A DNA stretch of 64,000 nt from positions 186,001 through 250,000 of the forward strand of contig NW_024881825.1 in assembly GCF_019059575.1 (NCBI RefSeq). The letters run 5' to 3'. Under the pieces are notes generated by a model. That model made no database searches, was not told the DNA's origin, and saw only the letters and a program-made list of their open reading frames with translations. Numbering within the stretch: position 1 is the stretch's first letter; each line of letters starts with the position of its first letter. Below are positions 42,656 to 53,819 of the stretch, piece after piece. Origin of the DNA: Amphibalanus amphitrite (lineage: Eukaryota; Arthropoda; Thecostraca; Balanomorpha; Balanidae). The translations under genes and the position numbers were made by a program.

Positions 42656-44038
42656 TTAAGGGTGCGATGTTAATGTTAAGTCAATGGGAGGTGAAAAACC
42701 GCAATATCTTGAAAACCGATAGAGATATTAGCCTCAAATTTGGCATGTACCTGCTCCATGGGTATACAAAGCCTACTTTGGACAAGTTGTTTGATTCCGT
42801 GCAATATTCACGTTGATATTGCACGATAAAGGTGGAAAAACTGAAAAGTTTGAGCCGAAATTCATTAAATGTCATTCAAACTACGCGCAAAAAATGAATG
42901 GCACCCGCATCTCCTCAAAGTGGACAACAATTCTATGTACTCCGATTTTCCATTTTCTTTTTGCAATGTTGCAAAAAATGAAAGTAAAACTTTGCTCATC
43001 TTTTATTTTTTTGTGTGAGGCATAAAACAAAAAACTGGCTACATAGAAATGTGCACAGAACATTTCTTCACACGAAAATGAAGTTTACTTTTCAGAAATA
43101 TCTGAACTGTGACTGGAATTAAGCCCGATTCATATCCACTTTTTGACGGTTTTGTTGGTTCAAGGGAGTGCCGCTAGATGTCGTACGGGTCTCCGCCTCG
43201 GTCCCTGCCGTTCCCCCATGTAATAAAACCCGCGAGTCGCGCCGACCGGCGGGGAGGGACTGTCAACACACGGTGATTTACGGTCTGGGGTTCCCGCATG
43301 TGCCGGTGGCCGTGAAACTCTGCTGGAACAGAAGCGAACTCGGGATTCTCGGAGGAAAATACGGATGGTGGGTGGATTGAATGAGATTAGTGGATTTTAT
43401 ATAAGTAGTATATCGATACACAGGTTACCAACTACCAACCTTGGTGCCTATATACTTTACCATCTCCCCTAAATAAACATGGGTATTGCATGTGAACTGT
43501 GATGGCATGCTTGAATTTGATTGTGGCCAGTCTTTCTATACGTCAGTAATATTACATTCGCATAGTACCTACTCTGAACTCTGAAGTTGCATTTGTATAG
43601 CAATCACAATTCACAACACGTCGGCAAATAATGTGGTATCGGTATATAGCAACCACATGGTGAAGCTCAAGACCAAGAAGGAACAACCATTACTAATATG
43701 TATTGTAATACTCACGGAAAGTAATAAAACAGTGCATCAGTATTTGTACATCAGCGATGCATCACACATAAATCCCCAGTTTGGCGTATGCTCTGCTGAC
43801 ACAGTGCAGAGGCGAAGCCAATGAAAACATAGGTACCAGTATTACTGTATGCCTGGCCTATTCAAATACATTAGCCAGAGGGGTGTGGTAATAACTGGTG
43901 TAAGCAAATTGACCACGGTCAAAAATGCATTACCAGAATGCACTTAAGCCAACATTTTGGGATGGTCTCGTTCCTAAGTCGGCTAAGAGCTTCGGTCCAG
44001 AAAATAAATTTATCGTTGGCATACAGTAAAATATACAT

Positions 44039-44738
44039 ACCAGTATAGCGCCTGTTGGGGCGACTAACGGAGCGAGCGAGGGGGTGAGTCTTGCACGTGC
44101 GAAATTTCGAGGGGGTACCTCCAACTGACTTGTGCACGGCACCCTACTAACCGGTCTCTAGCGATGTGCCAAATTTGAGCGCAATCGGCCCAGCCGTTCT
44201 CGAGATCTGGGAGCGGCACCCTGCACGTGCGCACGTGCAAAATGGGTCCCAACTGACTTGTGCACGGCACCCTACTAACTGGTCCCTAACCGTGTACCAA
44301 ATTTGAGCGCCATCGGTCCAGCCGTTCTCGAGATCTGGAAACGACCCCTGCACGTGCGCACGTGCAGCAGCACCCCAACTCTGGCACATGGATATGCAGT
44401 GCCTTGTGGGTGCCTACCTACATGCCAACTTTCAGCGCAATCGGCCAAGTAGTTACCGAGATATTGCAACAATTACAAAACTGACACCTCTTCGTTTTGC
44501 ACGTGGGCCGTGGCACGTGCATAAGGGGTCACCCACATGCATCGGGAATAGTCCAATACTTGGTAGAAGGAATGAAGCTACCCTACAAAAATTACCGCGT
44601 ATAAATCGGTCAAGTGGTTGCTGAGATATAAGCCTCGCAAAAGCGTCCGCACGGCCGGCCGGCCGGCCGGCCGGCCGCTCATACTCAGAAATTTCCGTTA
44701 TTCTACGTAAGACTCCGCTCGCTTCGCTCGCTCCGTAA
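44039..44738 (-). repeat. CACGTG-palindrome repeat, copy 2 (inverted)
   Basis: Reverse-orientation copy of 21260-21900 and of 46461-47164. It contains two GCACGTGCGCACGTGCA palindromes and ends in CGCTCGCTTCGCTCGCTCCG. Confidence 0.85.
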
Positions 44739-45154
44739 CCAAACTCGGCCGGTGATAAATTTTCAAGACCTCAGTCCTTACTGATTTTTGAACTCGGCCT
44801 TCGGCCTCGTTCAAAAATCCAGTAAGGACCTCGGTCTTGAAAATTTATTTACACCGGCCTTGTTCAGTATTATATATAACCGGTACATAATATTGCATCC
44901 ATGGTATCATTGGCATATTGCATTCGTACATGACACGAAACTGGCACAGAACAAGGAGCACAAAATGAGATCGGCATGATGCTGAGCGAATGCTTCAGTT
45001 TTGACACGATTGCTGAAATTACCTTAGCTGATGCGTGGTCGACATCTGAGCCAATTATGATATGTTACGTCGAAGTCTCATTCACTGTTGTGAGTCGCTC
45101 CCTTTTTTACCCTTTTTGCCATGATGGGATGAGTGACAAAAAAGTTTCAGCTTG

Positions 45155-46392
45155 TTAGATGTGTGGCAGGGCTAGTCGCCTCATCATGTGTTTTTTTTTC
45201 TTCACGTCTTTGCCCTTGGGCTCCCTATACCTTGGCCGCTCACGGAACGGCATGTGTCGTGCTTTGCGGGGATCTATCATTTCAGGCACGATGCACTCAT
45301 CATAAAATGCCTTCACTTTTTCCAGTCTGTTTGCGATGAACGTTTCGTCAGCAGCTATGCGCTGACATGACGTTTCGTTTGGTGTCCAGACAAAAAAGTC
45401 ACAGAACTTTGCACCAGTGCAAGCCAACTGGCACTGAACTTGGGTGTAATATTGGTGACTCTTTTTTAGCTCAAGTTTGTCGTCAAGAAAAAAAAACTAG
45501 TTAGTCCACTAGAAGACGCAGCCAGTCTTTCCAGTGAAGTGTTCTCTGCACTTTTGGGACATTTCAATTCTACTATGATGTCATCAGAAACGATTCCATC
45601 AGGAGTGGCGGCCAAAAATGGATGCGTCGGGTGCACTATACCAGCCCAACTGGTCTTTTCACTTCTGTGTTAAAACACAGAAGTGAAACAACACAGAAGT
45701 GTTGTTTGCTTTTCATATGCTTGTACCTATAGCTAGCTCCTCGTTGACGCGGCCATACTGCAGAGCAGGTGTATCTAAATCTTTTGTTGTATCGTAAAGA
45801 AGTCTGTTCTTGATGTTTTTGTTTGACGTTGAGTCTCGCATATTCGCTATTTGGTGAAAGAATGTCGCAGTGACGCGCTTGCGTCGCTCGCGGTGCCACT
45901 CTTCCTTGTCATCAGCAGTGTTCTCAGCTCAGCGATTTGGGCACGCTCCACAGCAGTGCTTCCAAGGCTGTCTAAAAACTCCTTTGTTTTGAGCTGATAT
46001 TGCTGAATATCGCGGTCCTCTTAGGTCGGGTACTGCACAGCCGGGTCCGTAGTCCCCATATGTCCCCGCGAGAGAACGCCGGACGTATCTGCTAACCCTT
46101 TTGGCCGAATCGTTGGGACTTTGGAGACGTTTCTTTTGAGCGACATTGACATATTTTTCATGATCTTTGTTGGACTTTTTTGATATTTCTGTTTGAAAAC
46201 ATCGATGTGCATCTGGCTCCCGGACTGGAAGGCTAAAGCTGCTGCGGCACAGCGGTCATGGTACCCACGTTTCTGGTAGTGGTTTACCCGTTTACCGCCG
46301 AGGGTTTTTGCCTCGGCGACAAACGACATGCTTTCAAATGAGAAATAGATGAGAAATGGAATACGAATCTTCCAGCTCATAGTTTGCTCCAT
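45155..46392 (-). pseudogene. YqaJ-like (PD-(D/E)XK) exonuclease pseudogene
   Basis: Minus-strand pieces give HPFLAATPDGIVSDD and VELKCPKS (about 45575-45640), the catalytic D...ExK pattern of YqaJ/lambda-exonuclease-like nucleases. After a frame change at a homopolymer T-run (about 45483-45492) comes YYTQVQCQLACTGAKFCDFF, the following conserved block. Further open pieces at 45636-45899 and 46021-46392 are probably the N-terminal part. Frame breaks show it is not intact. In eukaryotes such genes are usually carried by DNA transposons or viruses. Confidence 0.65.
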
Positions 46393-46460
46393 TAAAATAA
46401 GATTGTGCGCATGGGGCTTAGCTTCAAATGAGAAAATAGATGCTGAACCTCCCGTTGTTG

Positions 46461-47164
46461 TTACGGAGCGAGCGAAGCAAGCGAAGTCTTTTCAATATAA
46501 CGGATAAATCTCAGTAAGAGCGGCCCGGCCCGACCCGGCCCGGGCTGTAACGCTTTTGAAAGGCTAAAAAAAAAACTCAGCAACCGCTGGGCCGATTTAA
46601 TTGCGGTAATTTTTGTATAGCTAGATTCCTTCTACCAAGTATTTGATTTCTTTCGATGCATGTGGGTGACCCCCTATGCACGTGCCACGTGCAAAACGAA
46701 GAGGAGTCATTTTTGTAACAATTGCAATATCTCGGTAGTTACTGGGCCGATTGCGCTGAAACTTTGCATGTAGGTAGGCAGTAGGCACCCACTAGGCAAT
46801 GCATTTTCATGTCCCACAGTCCATGTGGGGTGCTTCTGCACGTGCGCACGTGCAGGGGTCGATTCCAGATCTCGAGAACGGCTGGACTGATTGCGCTCAG
46901 ATTTGGTTAGCGGTTAGGGATCCGTAGGTAGGGTGCCGTGCAAAAGTCAGTTGGGACCCATTTTGCACGTGCGCACGTGCAGGGTGCCGCTTCTAGATCT
47001 CGAGAACGGCTGGGTCGAATGCGCTCAAATATGGCACATTGCTAGAGACCGGTTAGTAGGGTACCGTGCACAAGTCAGTTGGAGGTACCCCCTCACAATT
47101 TCCCACGTGCAAGGCCCACCCTCTCGCTCGCTCCGTTTGTCGTCCTATAAGGCGTTTTACTGGT
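46461..47164 (+). repeat. CACGTG-palindrome repeat, copy 3
   Basis: Begins TTACGGAGCGAGCGAAGC and ends GCGTTTTACTGG; forms an inverted pair with 44039-44738. Confidence 0.85.
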
Positions 47165-47618
47165 AGTATGTGTAGCAATGTGAATCTAGCATTGCATTTC
47201 ACTAAAACAATGCCGTCAGGTCAATCATGTGAGGATATCAGACGCATTCTTGTGACTAGAGCTGCGGCAGACTCAACATAAGATAACATGTATCCATATC
47301 AAATAATCAGTTTCGTTCTAACTGGGTAGGACGTGCCTACACCAGGCTAAGGACGGCGCCGGGAAGGCCTGTCGAGAGACGTGTTCCTTCTGCGCGGTGT
47401 TTACACACCATGATCTCCCTCAGTCGGCGCCGCCCGCCGCGCCGGCGCAGTAACCAAACGTCGTTATCGTAAGGGCCGTGAAATGAGGAGGGGGAGAAGG
47501 TCATTAACGTGGGAAAAAAGCGCTCTACCCTGGTGACATCTACTGGCTGAGAATCGGAGTAGTAGTGCTCGGACACCAACGCTGAGCGGAGCCACCTCCG
47601 AAGTTAACGCACCCTTAA

Positions 47619-47808
47619 GGCGTGACAATACAACAGCTACGGTTACAAGAGATAACATATAAGGCAGAAAACAATCACAAGACATATGTGTCAATCAATC
47701 ACTGACATCTGCGTGCATCAAAAGGATTTACTAGTTTACGACGCCGCCGCTGGGTTGCACACGCTACGGCGCCGTCGCTAGCAACGGAGCGCTGTTGCAC
47801 CCGCTACA
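47619..47808 (-). repeat. 3' LTR of Gypsy 2, inner part
   Basis: Matches 57327-57513 closely and ends in CCGCTACA next to the polypurine tract. Confidence 0.95.
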
Positions 47809-47830
47809 GTATACCCCCTCCCTAGACACG

Positions 47831-50800
47831 TCACTGGGGAACGGAGAGGAACGTGACGTGTCGGAACCGGAGAGGCGGGCGGACTTCTCTACCGGAGCGG
47901 GTACGGAGGGCAGGGCGGAGCGGAGGCGCCGCCGGCATGGCACCAGGCGGGCACGACGAGCCGGCCGCCGCCGCTGACTGACAGTCGGCAGGGGAGGGCG
48001 CAGGAGGACCGTCGGCAGGGGAGGGCGCAGGAGGTACAGGGACCGCAGTGGACGGAACGGACTCGATGGGTCGGCGTGGAGTCTTGGATGGGAGTAGGAG
48101 CTTAGGTCCCGAACCTGGCACCGCAGTGTTGGGGCCCGGCGCGTCACGGGGCGGGTCGCAATGATTCGGAGTAGCAGTCGGCGCATCAAGAAAGGCGGGT
48201 TTGACACGGTCCAGCGAGACAGTATCATTACGACCGTTACGGAACACGGTGACAGTCTTGGTTGAACGGCGCACCACACGAAAGGGACCGTCATACGGCG
48301 GCGTCAGCGGTGGGCGAGAGGAGTCTCGCCGAATGAAAACATGCTGACAGTCCAGCAGCTCACTCGGCACAAACACAGGCGCGGAGGACGGAGATCGAGG
48401 GGCCGCCGGTGGAACCCGGCGCATGGCCCGGCGCAGCTCGTCCACGTAGGACGCCGGATCCAGGTGCGTCGGACCTGACGCAGCAGAGACGAGTTCGCCC
48501 GGAAGGCGCAGAGGCTGTCCGTAGACGAGCTCCGCCGGCGTGCAGCCCAGGTCTTCCTTCAGCGCCGACCGGATGCCGAGAAGAGCCATGGGCAGGAGGT
48601 CGGTCCAGCGGACCGGCAGATCAGCCGCACGCAGTGCAGTCTTCAGCTGACGATGGAAACGTTCCACCAGACCGTTGCTCTGCGGATGGTAACTGGTGGT
48701 GCGAATGCGGTGGCAGCCGAGGATCTGCGACAGGTGGTCCCACAGGTTGGACTCAAACTGTGCACCACGGTCAGTAGTGACGCAGGACGGCACGCCGTAA
48801 CGGGCCACCCATCCGGAGACGAACGCGCGGGCGACTGTCACTGCACGAATGTCCGGCAAGGGCAGCGCCTCTGCCCAGCGCGTGAACCGATCCACATAGG
48901 TGAGCAGGTACTGGTTACCGTCCGACGGGGGCAACGGACCCACGAGGTCGATGTGCACGTGGTCAAACCGTGCCGCCGGCAGCGGAAACGGTTGCACTGG
49001 GGTACGCGTGTGACGCTGCACTTTAGCCCGCTGACACTGGAGACACGCACGCGTCCACGTCGCGACGTCACGGTTCATACCGGGCCACACAAATCGCTGG
49101 GCGACGAGATGCTGGGTGCCACGGACGCTCGGGTGTGACAGGCTGTGCAGAAGGCGGAAGTAGGGTCGCCGGAGGTCCTCTGGCAGCAGTGGCCGAGGGC
49201 GACCTGTAGATTCGTCCACCAGCAGCGTTGAACCACTGGGCAGCTCGACGGAGCGCAGGCGGAGGGAGTGACGAGTGGCGACGAACGCCTGGAGCTCCCG
49301 ATCGGTCTGCTGGGCCGTCGCCAGAGTCTCGAAGTCGTCCAGGGGTGGTCGAGGTTCGGAGAGCACGGTCGTGATCCGAGAGAGCGCGTCCGCCACTACG
49401 TTGTTCCGTCCGGGAACGTGACGGACATCAGTAGTAAACTGGCTGACGAAGTCCAGGTGACGAGTTTCGCGAGGAGCGTGACGATCGGAGCTGCACCCCA
49501 CAGCCGACACCAGGGGTCGATGGTCCGTGAACAGGATGAACTCCCGGCCCTCGACACTGTGGCGGAAGTGCCGGATGGCGAGGTAGCAGGCCAGCAGCTC
49601 GCGCCCGAAAGTGCTGTAGCGCGTTTCGGCAGGCTTGAGTGTCTTGGAGAAGTAGGACAGCGGTGTCCAGCAGCCGTCCACGAACTGTTGGAGGACCGCG
49701 CCGACGCCGACATCCGAGGCATCCACTTGGATGCTGAGTGGTGCACCTGGCAGAGGGTGTGCCAGTCGGGTGGTGTCCGCCAGGCGCGCCTTGACGGCGG
49801 TGAAGGTCGACTGGGCCTCGTCAGTCCAACGGACGGGCCGAGCGCTCTTGGCGTTGCGTTGTGTGATCAGCCGGTGCAGAGGGCGAAGCAGGGCGGCGGC
49901 GTCGGGCATGAATCGGTGGTAAAACGTTACCATTCCGATGAAACGCCGAAGGTCGCGCTCGGTGCGAGGCAGCGGGAAGTCCCGGACGGCTGCCACCCGG
50001 TCCGGCAGTGGGGCGATGCCGTCACAGTTGACGTCGTGTCCCAGAAAGTTCAGCCGCGGAACGCCGAAGACGCATTTGTGGACGTTCAGTACCACGCCGT
50101 ACGCGTCCAGCTGTTGGATCACTTTTCGCACGTGTCCGATGTGCTCCGTCTCCGACGAGCTCGCGATCAGTATGTCATCGACATATGCGAAACAGTGGGT
50201 GCAGTCGCGCAAGACCTCGTCAATAAAGCGTTGGAAGGTCTGGCCGGCATTACGCAGGCCGAAGGGCATGCGGACCATTTCCCACAGGCCGAAGGGTGTG
50301 GTGATAGCGGTCTTCGGCACGTCGGACGGCTCCACGGGTATCTGGTTGTAGGCCCGGTGGAGGTCGAGTTTGGTGAAGATGGAGCAGCCGTGCAGCTGAG
50401 AGGCGAAGTCCTGGAGGTACGGGAGAGGGTACCGGTCGGGGACGGTGGCAGCGTTGAGAGCCCGGTAATCCCCGCACGGGCGCCACTCGCCAGGAGTGGC
50501 CTTCGGTTCCAGGTGGAGCGGCGCAGCCCAACTGCTCTGTGACGGGCGGATGACGCCGAGCCGGTAGAGCTTGTCGAACTCTCGGCGAGCGACAGCAAGC
50601 CGGTCAGGAGCGAGACGGCGAGGGCGTGACTTCCGGGGCGGGCCCGTGGTGACGATATGATGCGTCACCGAATGGCGTACCGGAAGCGGACGGGAGGTGT
50701 CGGCCGTGACGCCCGGGAACTCCGCCAGCATCGACTGGTAGGGCGAGGCAGTGGGTCGGAGACCCAAAGAGGACACTACTGCAGTGGTGCCCCTCGCTCT

Positions 50801-51223
50801 GACAGTTCCATTGTCCTCACACAGCGTGCACCTCCTCACATCCACCGAGAGGTGGTGATGGGCCAGAAAGTCGGCGCCGAGGATGGGCACGCCGACTTTG
50901 GCCACCACAAAACGCCACGGCAGAGGCGAGCCACCATCCAAAGTCACACAGTGGTCAAACAGACCGATGACCGGCACGCTGGAGCCATTGGCCGCGGTCA
51001 GTCGGGGAGCCTGTCCGGCGGCTAGCACTGCGCCTCGCGGGAGCGCGTGAGGAGGCAGGGCACTCACTTGGGCCCCAGTGTCTATCAAGAATCGGCAGTT
51101 CAATTTAGTATCGTGCACATAAAAGAGCGGCGCCAAGTCCGGTGTCGGGCCTGATGCGGGAGGCGCAGGCCGGCTCAGGCCTCCGAGTTTCCCGCCGGCG
51201 TCCACGCACACGGCCCAGTGCAC
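47831..51223 (-). CDS. Pol polyprotein of Gypsy element 2
   Basis: 1130 codons without a stop. Protease [13 protein letters not shown] (about 49), RT with catalytic FAYVDD (about 347), RNase [17 protein letters not shown], an HHCC finger (HSLSHPSV ... CLQCQRAK) and the integrase core with D (HIDLVGPLP), D (TTDRGAQFE) and E (LVERFHRQL). The frame is open even though the element is otherwise broken. That implies the insertions are recent or that pol has been little affected. The start overlaps the gag end by about 49 bases in another frame. Confidence 0.92.
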   Translation of the reverse strand: MHWAVCVDAGGKLGGLSRPAPPASGPTPDLAPLFYVHDTKLNCRFLIDTGAQVSALPPHALPRGAVLAAGQAPRLTAANGSSVPVIGLFDHCVTLDGGSPLPWRFVVAKVGVPILGADFLAHHHLSVDVRRCTLCEDNGTVRARGTTAVVSSLGLRPTASPYQSMLAEFPGVTADTSRPLPVRHSVTHHIVTTGPPRKSRPRRLAPDRLAVARREFDKLYRLGVIRPSQSSWAAPLHLEPKATPGEWRPCGDYRALNAATVPDRYPLPYLQDFASQLHGCSIFTKLDLHRAYNQIPVEPSDVPKTAITTPFGLWEMVRMPFGLRNAGQTFQRFIDEVLRDCTHCFAYVDDILIASSSETEHIGHVRKVIQQLDAYGVVLNVHKCVFGVPRLNFLGHDVNCDGIAPLPDRVAAVRDFPLPRTERDLRRFIGMVTFYHRFMPDAAALLRPLHRLITQRNAKSARPVRWTDEAQSTFTAVKARLADTTRLAHPLPGAPLSIQVDASDVGVGAVLQQFVDGCWTPLSYFSKTLKPAETRYSTFGRELLACYLAIRHFRHSVEGREFILFTDHRPLVSAVGCSSDRHAPRETRHLDFVSQFTTDVRHVPGRNNVVADALSRITTVLSEPRPPLDDFETLATAQQTDRELQAFVATRHSLRLRSVELPSGSTLLVDESTGRPRPLLPEDLRRPYFRLLHSLSHPSVRGTQHLVAQRFVWPGMNRDVATWTRACLQCQRAKVQRHTRTPVQPFPLPAARFDHVHIDLVGPLPPSDGNQYLLTYVDRFTRWAEALPLPDIRAVTVARAFVSGWVARYGVPSCVTTDRGAQFESNLWDHLSQILGCHRIRTTSYHPQSNGLVERFHRQLKTALRAADLPVRWTDLLPMALLGIRSALKEDLGCTPAELVYGQPLRLPGELVSAASGPTHLDPASYVDELRRAMRRVPPAAPRSPSSAPVFVPSELLDCQHVFIRRDSSRPPLTPPYDGPFRVVRRSTKTVTVFRNGRNDTVSLDRVKPAFLDAPTATPNHCDPPRDAPGPNTAVPGSGPKLLLPSKTPRRPIESVPSTAVPVPPAPSPADGPPAPSPADCQSAAAAGSSCPPGAMPAAPPLRPALRTRSGREVRPPLRFRHVTFLSVPQ

Positions 51224-51778
51224 TTTCGGGCCCGCGCTCCATAGGTGCGGTGGTACCAGCAGTAATCCTCCCGCTCGTCGCGGGAGGGCGAGGACGACCG
51301 GGAGCCACGCCTAGGCGTTCCTGGCCGCGAGCGGCGACCAGCAACTGCCCCCTCCAACCGCCGATGGGAGGTGTCCAGCCGGCTGATGACGGCGGACAGG
51401 GAAGCGATGGCGGCAGCCAGATCTCCGTCCCCAGTCGTGGCCGCAGGAGCCGGGCTGGAGTTCGCACCTACGGCGGAGACGGCGCCAGTGGGACGAGACG
51501 CCTCCAGGAAGCGGTCAGCCGCCTGTGCGAGCTCTGCCAGCGGAGTGGCCTCCGGCAGGAGCGAGAGAGCGGCGCGGGCGGACTGCGGCAGCCGCTGGAG
51601 GAACAGGGTCCTCAGTAGGCCACTGTCCACCGACGAGTCGCCAGCCGTTGAAAGTTGTCCTCTCATATCGCGAAGCAGCTGGGAAGGCGACCTGTCGCCG
51701 AGCTGTTGATGCCGGAGCAGGGCCTCGAGGCGGCTGGCACGGGACTGGGCGAGGCGCTGGCGGAGGGCAGTGCACAGC
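51175..51778 (-). pseudogene. Gag of Gypsy 2, C-terminal part (interrupted)
   Basis: Contains LCTALRQRLAQSRASRLEAL, GDRSPSQLLRDMRGQL and LFLQRLPQSARAAL, the capsid pattern of arthropod Gypsy gag. It is cut at 51787 by the foldback insertion. The N-terminal part continues from 56246 (see 56246-56514). Confidence 0.85.
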
Positions 51779-52509
51779 CCGTCGAAGTAGGGTGACCGGT
51801 TTTGCAAAAAGTTTCGAAAAGTTTTGCTCCCCAGGTCTAATGTAACGTATTTGGGGGTGCTGATCACGAATCCGGCGGAAAAAATATAAAATTCGAATTT
51901 TTTTTGACCGCCCCAGCTCTTTGAATATTTTCGGTTTTCTCAATTTTTGCATGTTTTTGAATAATATGATGAATGTAATGAAAAAATATTAACAATGTAT
52001 CGCTAAATGCATGTACCAGTCGATTCGGCATACAGCGGCGTCGAAATCGGCACGCCGCCTGCTTCACCGGCCTCGCAGGAAAGCATACGGCTCGGAAGGT
52101 TTGCGTTAGTTACTCGATTCTCTCCATAGATGGCGCTGGCGTAGCCGCCCGCCGGCCGGTCGTTGCCGTGCCGTTCACAGCCCCGGCGGTCACTTGCGAC
52201 CGTCGTGGTCGTTATGCTACGTCTATCAAAGCACGACAGAAATGTTCACTTCATTTTTATGTTACTTCAGACATATTTTAGACCTAATGTTGAATTGGAT
52301 AAATGACTATCGTGAATTGGCGAAATAGTGGAGTGCGCCCGGGAGCCATTTACAATAGCGAGGAACGTAGGTGGATTGATCTGAGTAACATATGACACTG
52401 CGTTCACTGTTGCTATGAAGTTTATTCACACTATGTAGTCGGGTGACATGAGAACAAACCTTGAACCTTGAGAACATACCTTGTGTACGACACATGGATG
52501 AAGCTAATG

Positions 52510-52764
52510 CTACTTTTTCATTTTGTTTCGGTAGGCCCGTTTGTTCAGAGCGTAGCCGTCCTGTCGAACTGCGCCTGTTACAGCTGTGACTGATTCGGTG
52601 GTCAGCTTTACAGCCCTTTCGGTGGGTTGGGTATGGCAGGGAACCACCGTTTTAAGGGGAGTCTGTAGAAAGTCGCGCAACTCATCCTCGCTCATGTGTC
52701 GTACACAAGGGGGCTCAATGTCTCGGCCCTCGTCAACCGCTCGCTGCACGTTAACCAGTTCCAT
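52510..52764 (-). CDS. Unknown 84-aa ORF in left foldback arm
   Basis: Begins MELVNVQRAVDEGRDIEPPC and ends in a Lys-rich NKMKK. I do not recognise it. An inverted copy in the right arm (53362-53562) keeps most residues but frameshifts at the end. Sense-like conservation between the arms shows only that they are copies. It may be a transposon protein exon. Confidence 0.4.
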   Translation of the reverse strand: MELVNVQRAVDEGRDIEPPCVRHMSEDELRDFLQTPLKTVVPCHTQPTERAVKLTTESVTAVTGAVRQDGYALNKRAYRNKMKK

Positions 52765-52776
52765 ATAGTTGTTCGC

Positions 52777-53154
52777 TTAAACGTTAATTTCCGGCAGCCG
52801 GACGTGCCGAATGGGCTGCTGCTGTGGCGGTGGGGGTGGCAGCTTTGGCGGCGGTCGTGCCGGCGGTGCCGGCGGTGGTGGTGGTGGTGGTGGCCGCCGC
52901 CGTTTCAGACACCGCTGCTGCTGTTGTGGCGGCGGCGGCGGGGGCGGCGGCGGCGGTGGCGGTGGTGGTGGTGGCGATGGCCGCCGCCTCTGTCGCCGCT
53001 GCTTCTGCTGTGGCGGGGGCGGGAACGGCGGCTGCTCCTGTCCCTGCCTTTTTTGACGAATGCTCTGGATTATGCGGACTGCATCTGCCCTGATGCCATG
53101 CCCCCGCCACAGCAGAAGCAGCGGCGACAGAGGCGGCGGCCATCGCCACCACCA

Positions 53155-53185
<31 letters not shown>

Positions 53186-53349
53186 AACAGCAGCAGCGGC
53201 GTCTGAAACGGCGGCGGCCATCACCACCACCACCACCACCACCACCACCACCGCCGGCACCGCCGGCACGACCGCCGCCAAAGCTGCCACCCCCACCGCC
53301 ACAGCAGCAGCCCATTCGGCACTTCCGGCTGCCGGAAATTAACGTTTAA
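52777..53349. repeat. Proline-rich (CCR/CCG)n triplet tracts at foldback centre
   Basis: GGT/GGC- and CCA/CCG-triplet runs in both arms give open frames in all six phases. On the minus strand the frame 52777-53187 reads PPPPP/QQQ-rich and ends at PEINV, about a dozen bases before the 84-aa frame. Whether it was ever a protein cannot be judged. Confidence 0.6.
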
Positions 53350-53361
53350 GCGAACAACTAT

Positions 53362-53562
53362 ATGGAACTGGTTAACGTGCAGCGAGCGGTTGACGAGGGC
53401 CGAGACATTGAGCCCCCTTGTGTACAACACATGAGCAAGGATGAGTTGCGCGACTTTCTACAGACTCCCCTTAAAACGGGGGTCCCCTGCCATTCCCAAC
53501 CCACCGAAAGGGCTGTAAAGCTGACCACCGAATCAGTCACAGCTGTAACAGGCGCAGACTGA
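53362..53562 (+). pseudogene. Inverted copy of the unknown ORF, right arm
   Basis: Matches the 84-aa frame at 52510-52764 with a few substitutions (for example VRHMSE to VQHMSK), then loses frame after TAVTGA. Confidence 0.4.
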
Positions 53563-53819
53563 CAGGACGGCTAACGCTCTGAACAAACGGGCCTACCGAA
53601 ACAAAATGAAAAAGTAGCATTAGCTTCATCCATGTGTCGTACACAAGGTATGTTCTCAAGGTTCAAGGTTTGTTCTCATGTCACCCGACTACATAGTGTG
53701 AATAAACTTCATATCAACAGTGAACGCAGTGTCATATGTTACTCAGATCAATCCACCTACGTTCCTCGCTATTGTAAATGGCCCCCGAGCGCACTCCACT
53801 ATTTCGCCAATTCACGATA

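Larger units (their letters stand above)
42660..47614. mobile_element. TTAA-target element D carrying a YqaJ-like gene
   Basis: Begins GGGTGCGATGTTAA directly after the TTAA shared with copy C and ends GTTAACGCACCC before TTAA 47615-47618. The inverted ends are therefore GGGTGCG. It contains an inverted pair of roughly 700-bp CACGTG-palindrome repeats (44039-44738, 46461-47164) around a degenerate YqaJ-like exonuclease gene. It may be one element, or a composite of a TTAA element with a second element inside. No transposase was recognised. Confidence 0.65.

Noticed and set aside
48409-50542. Plus-strand frames up to 424 codons
   Set aside because: Antisense shadows of the Gypsy 2 pol gene; no recognisable motifs.
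52784-53302. Poly-Ala/Val, poly-Trp/Arg and poly-Gly frames
   Set aside because: All six frames of the same GGT/GGC triplet tracts; not evidence for a protein.
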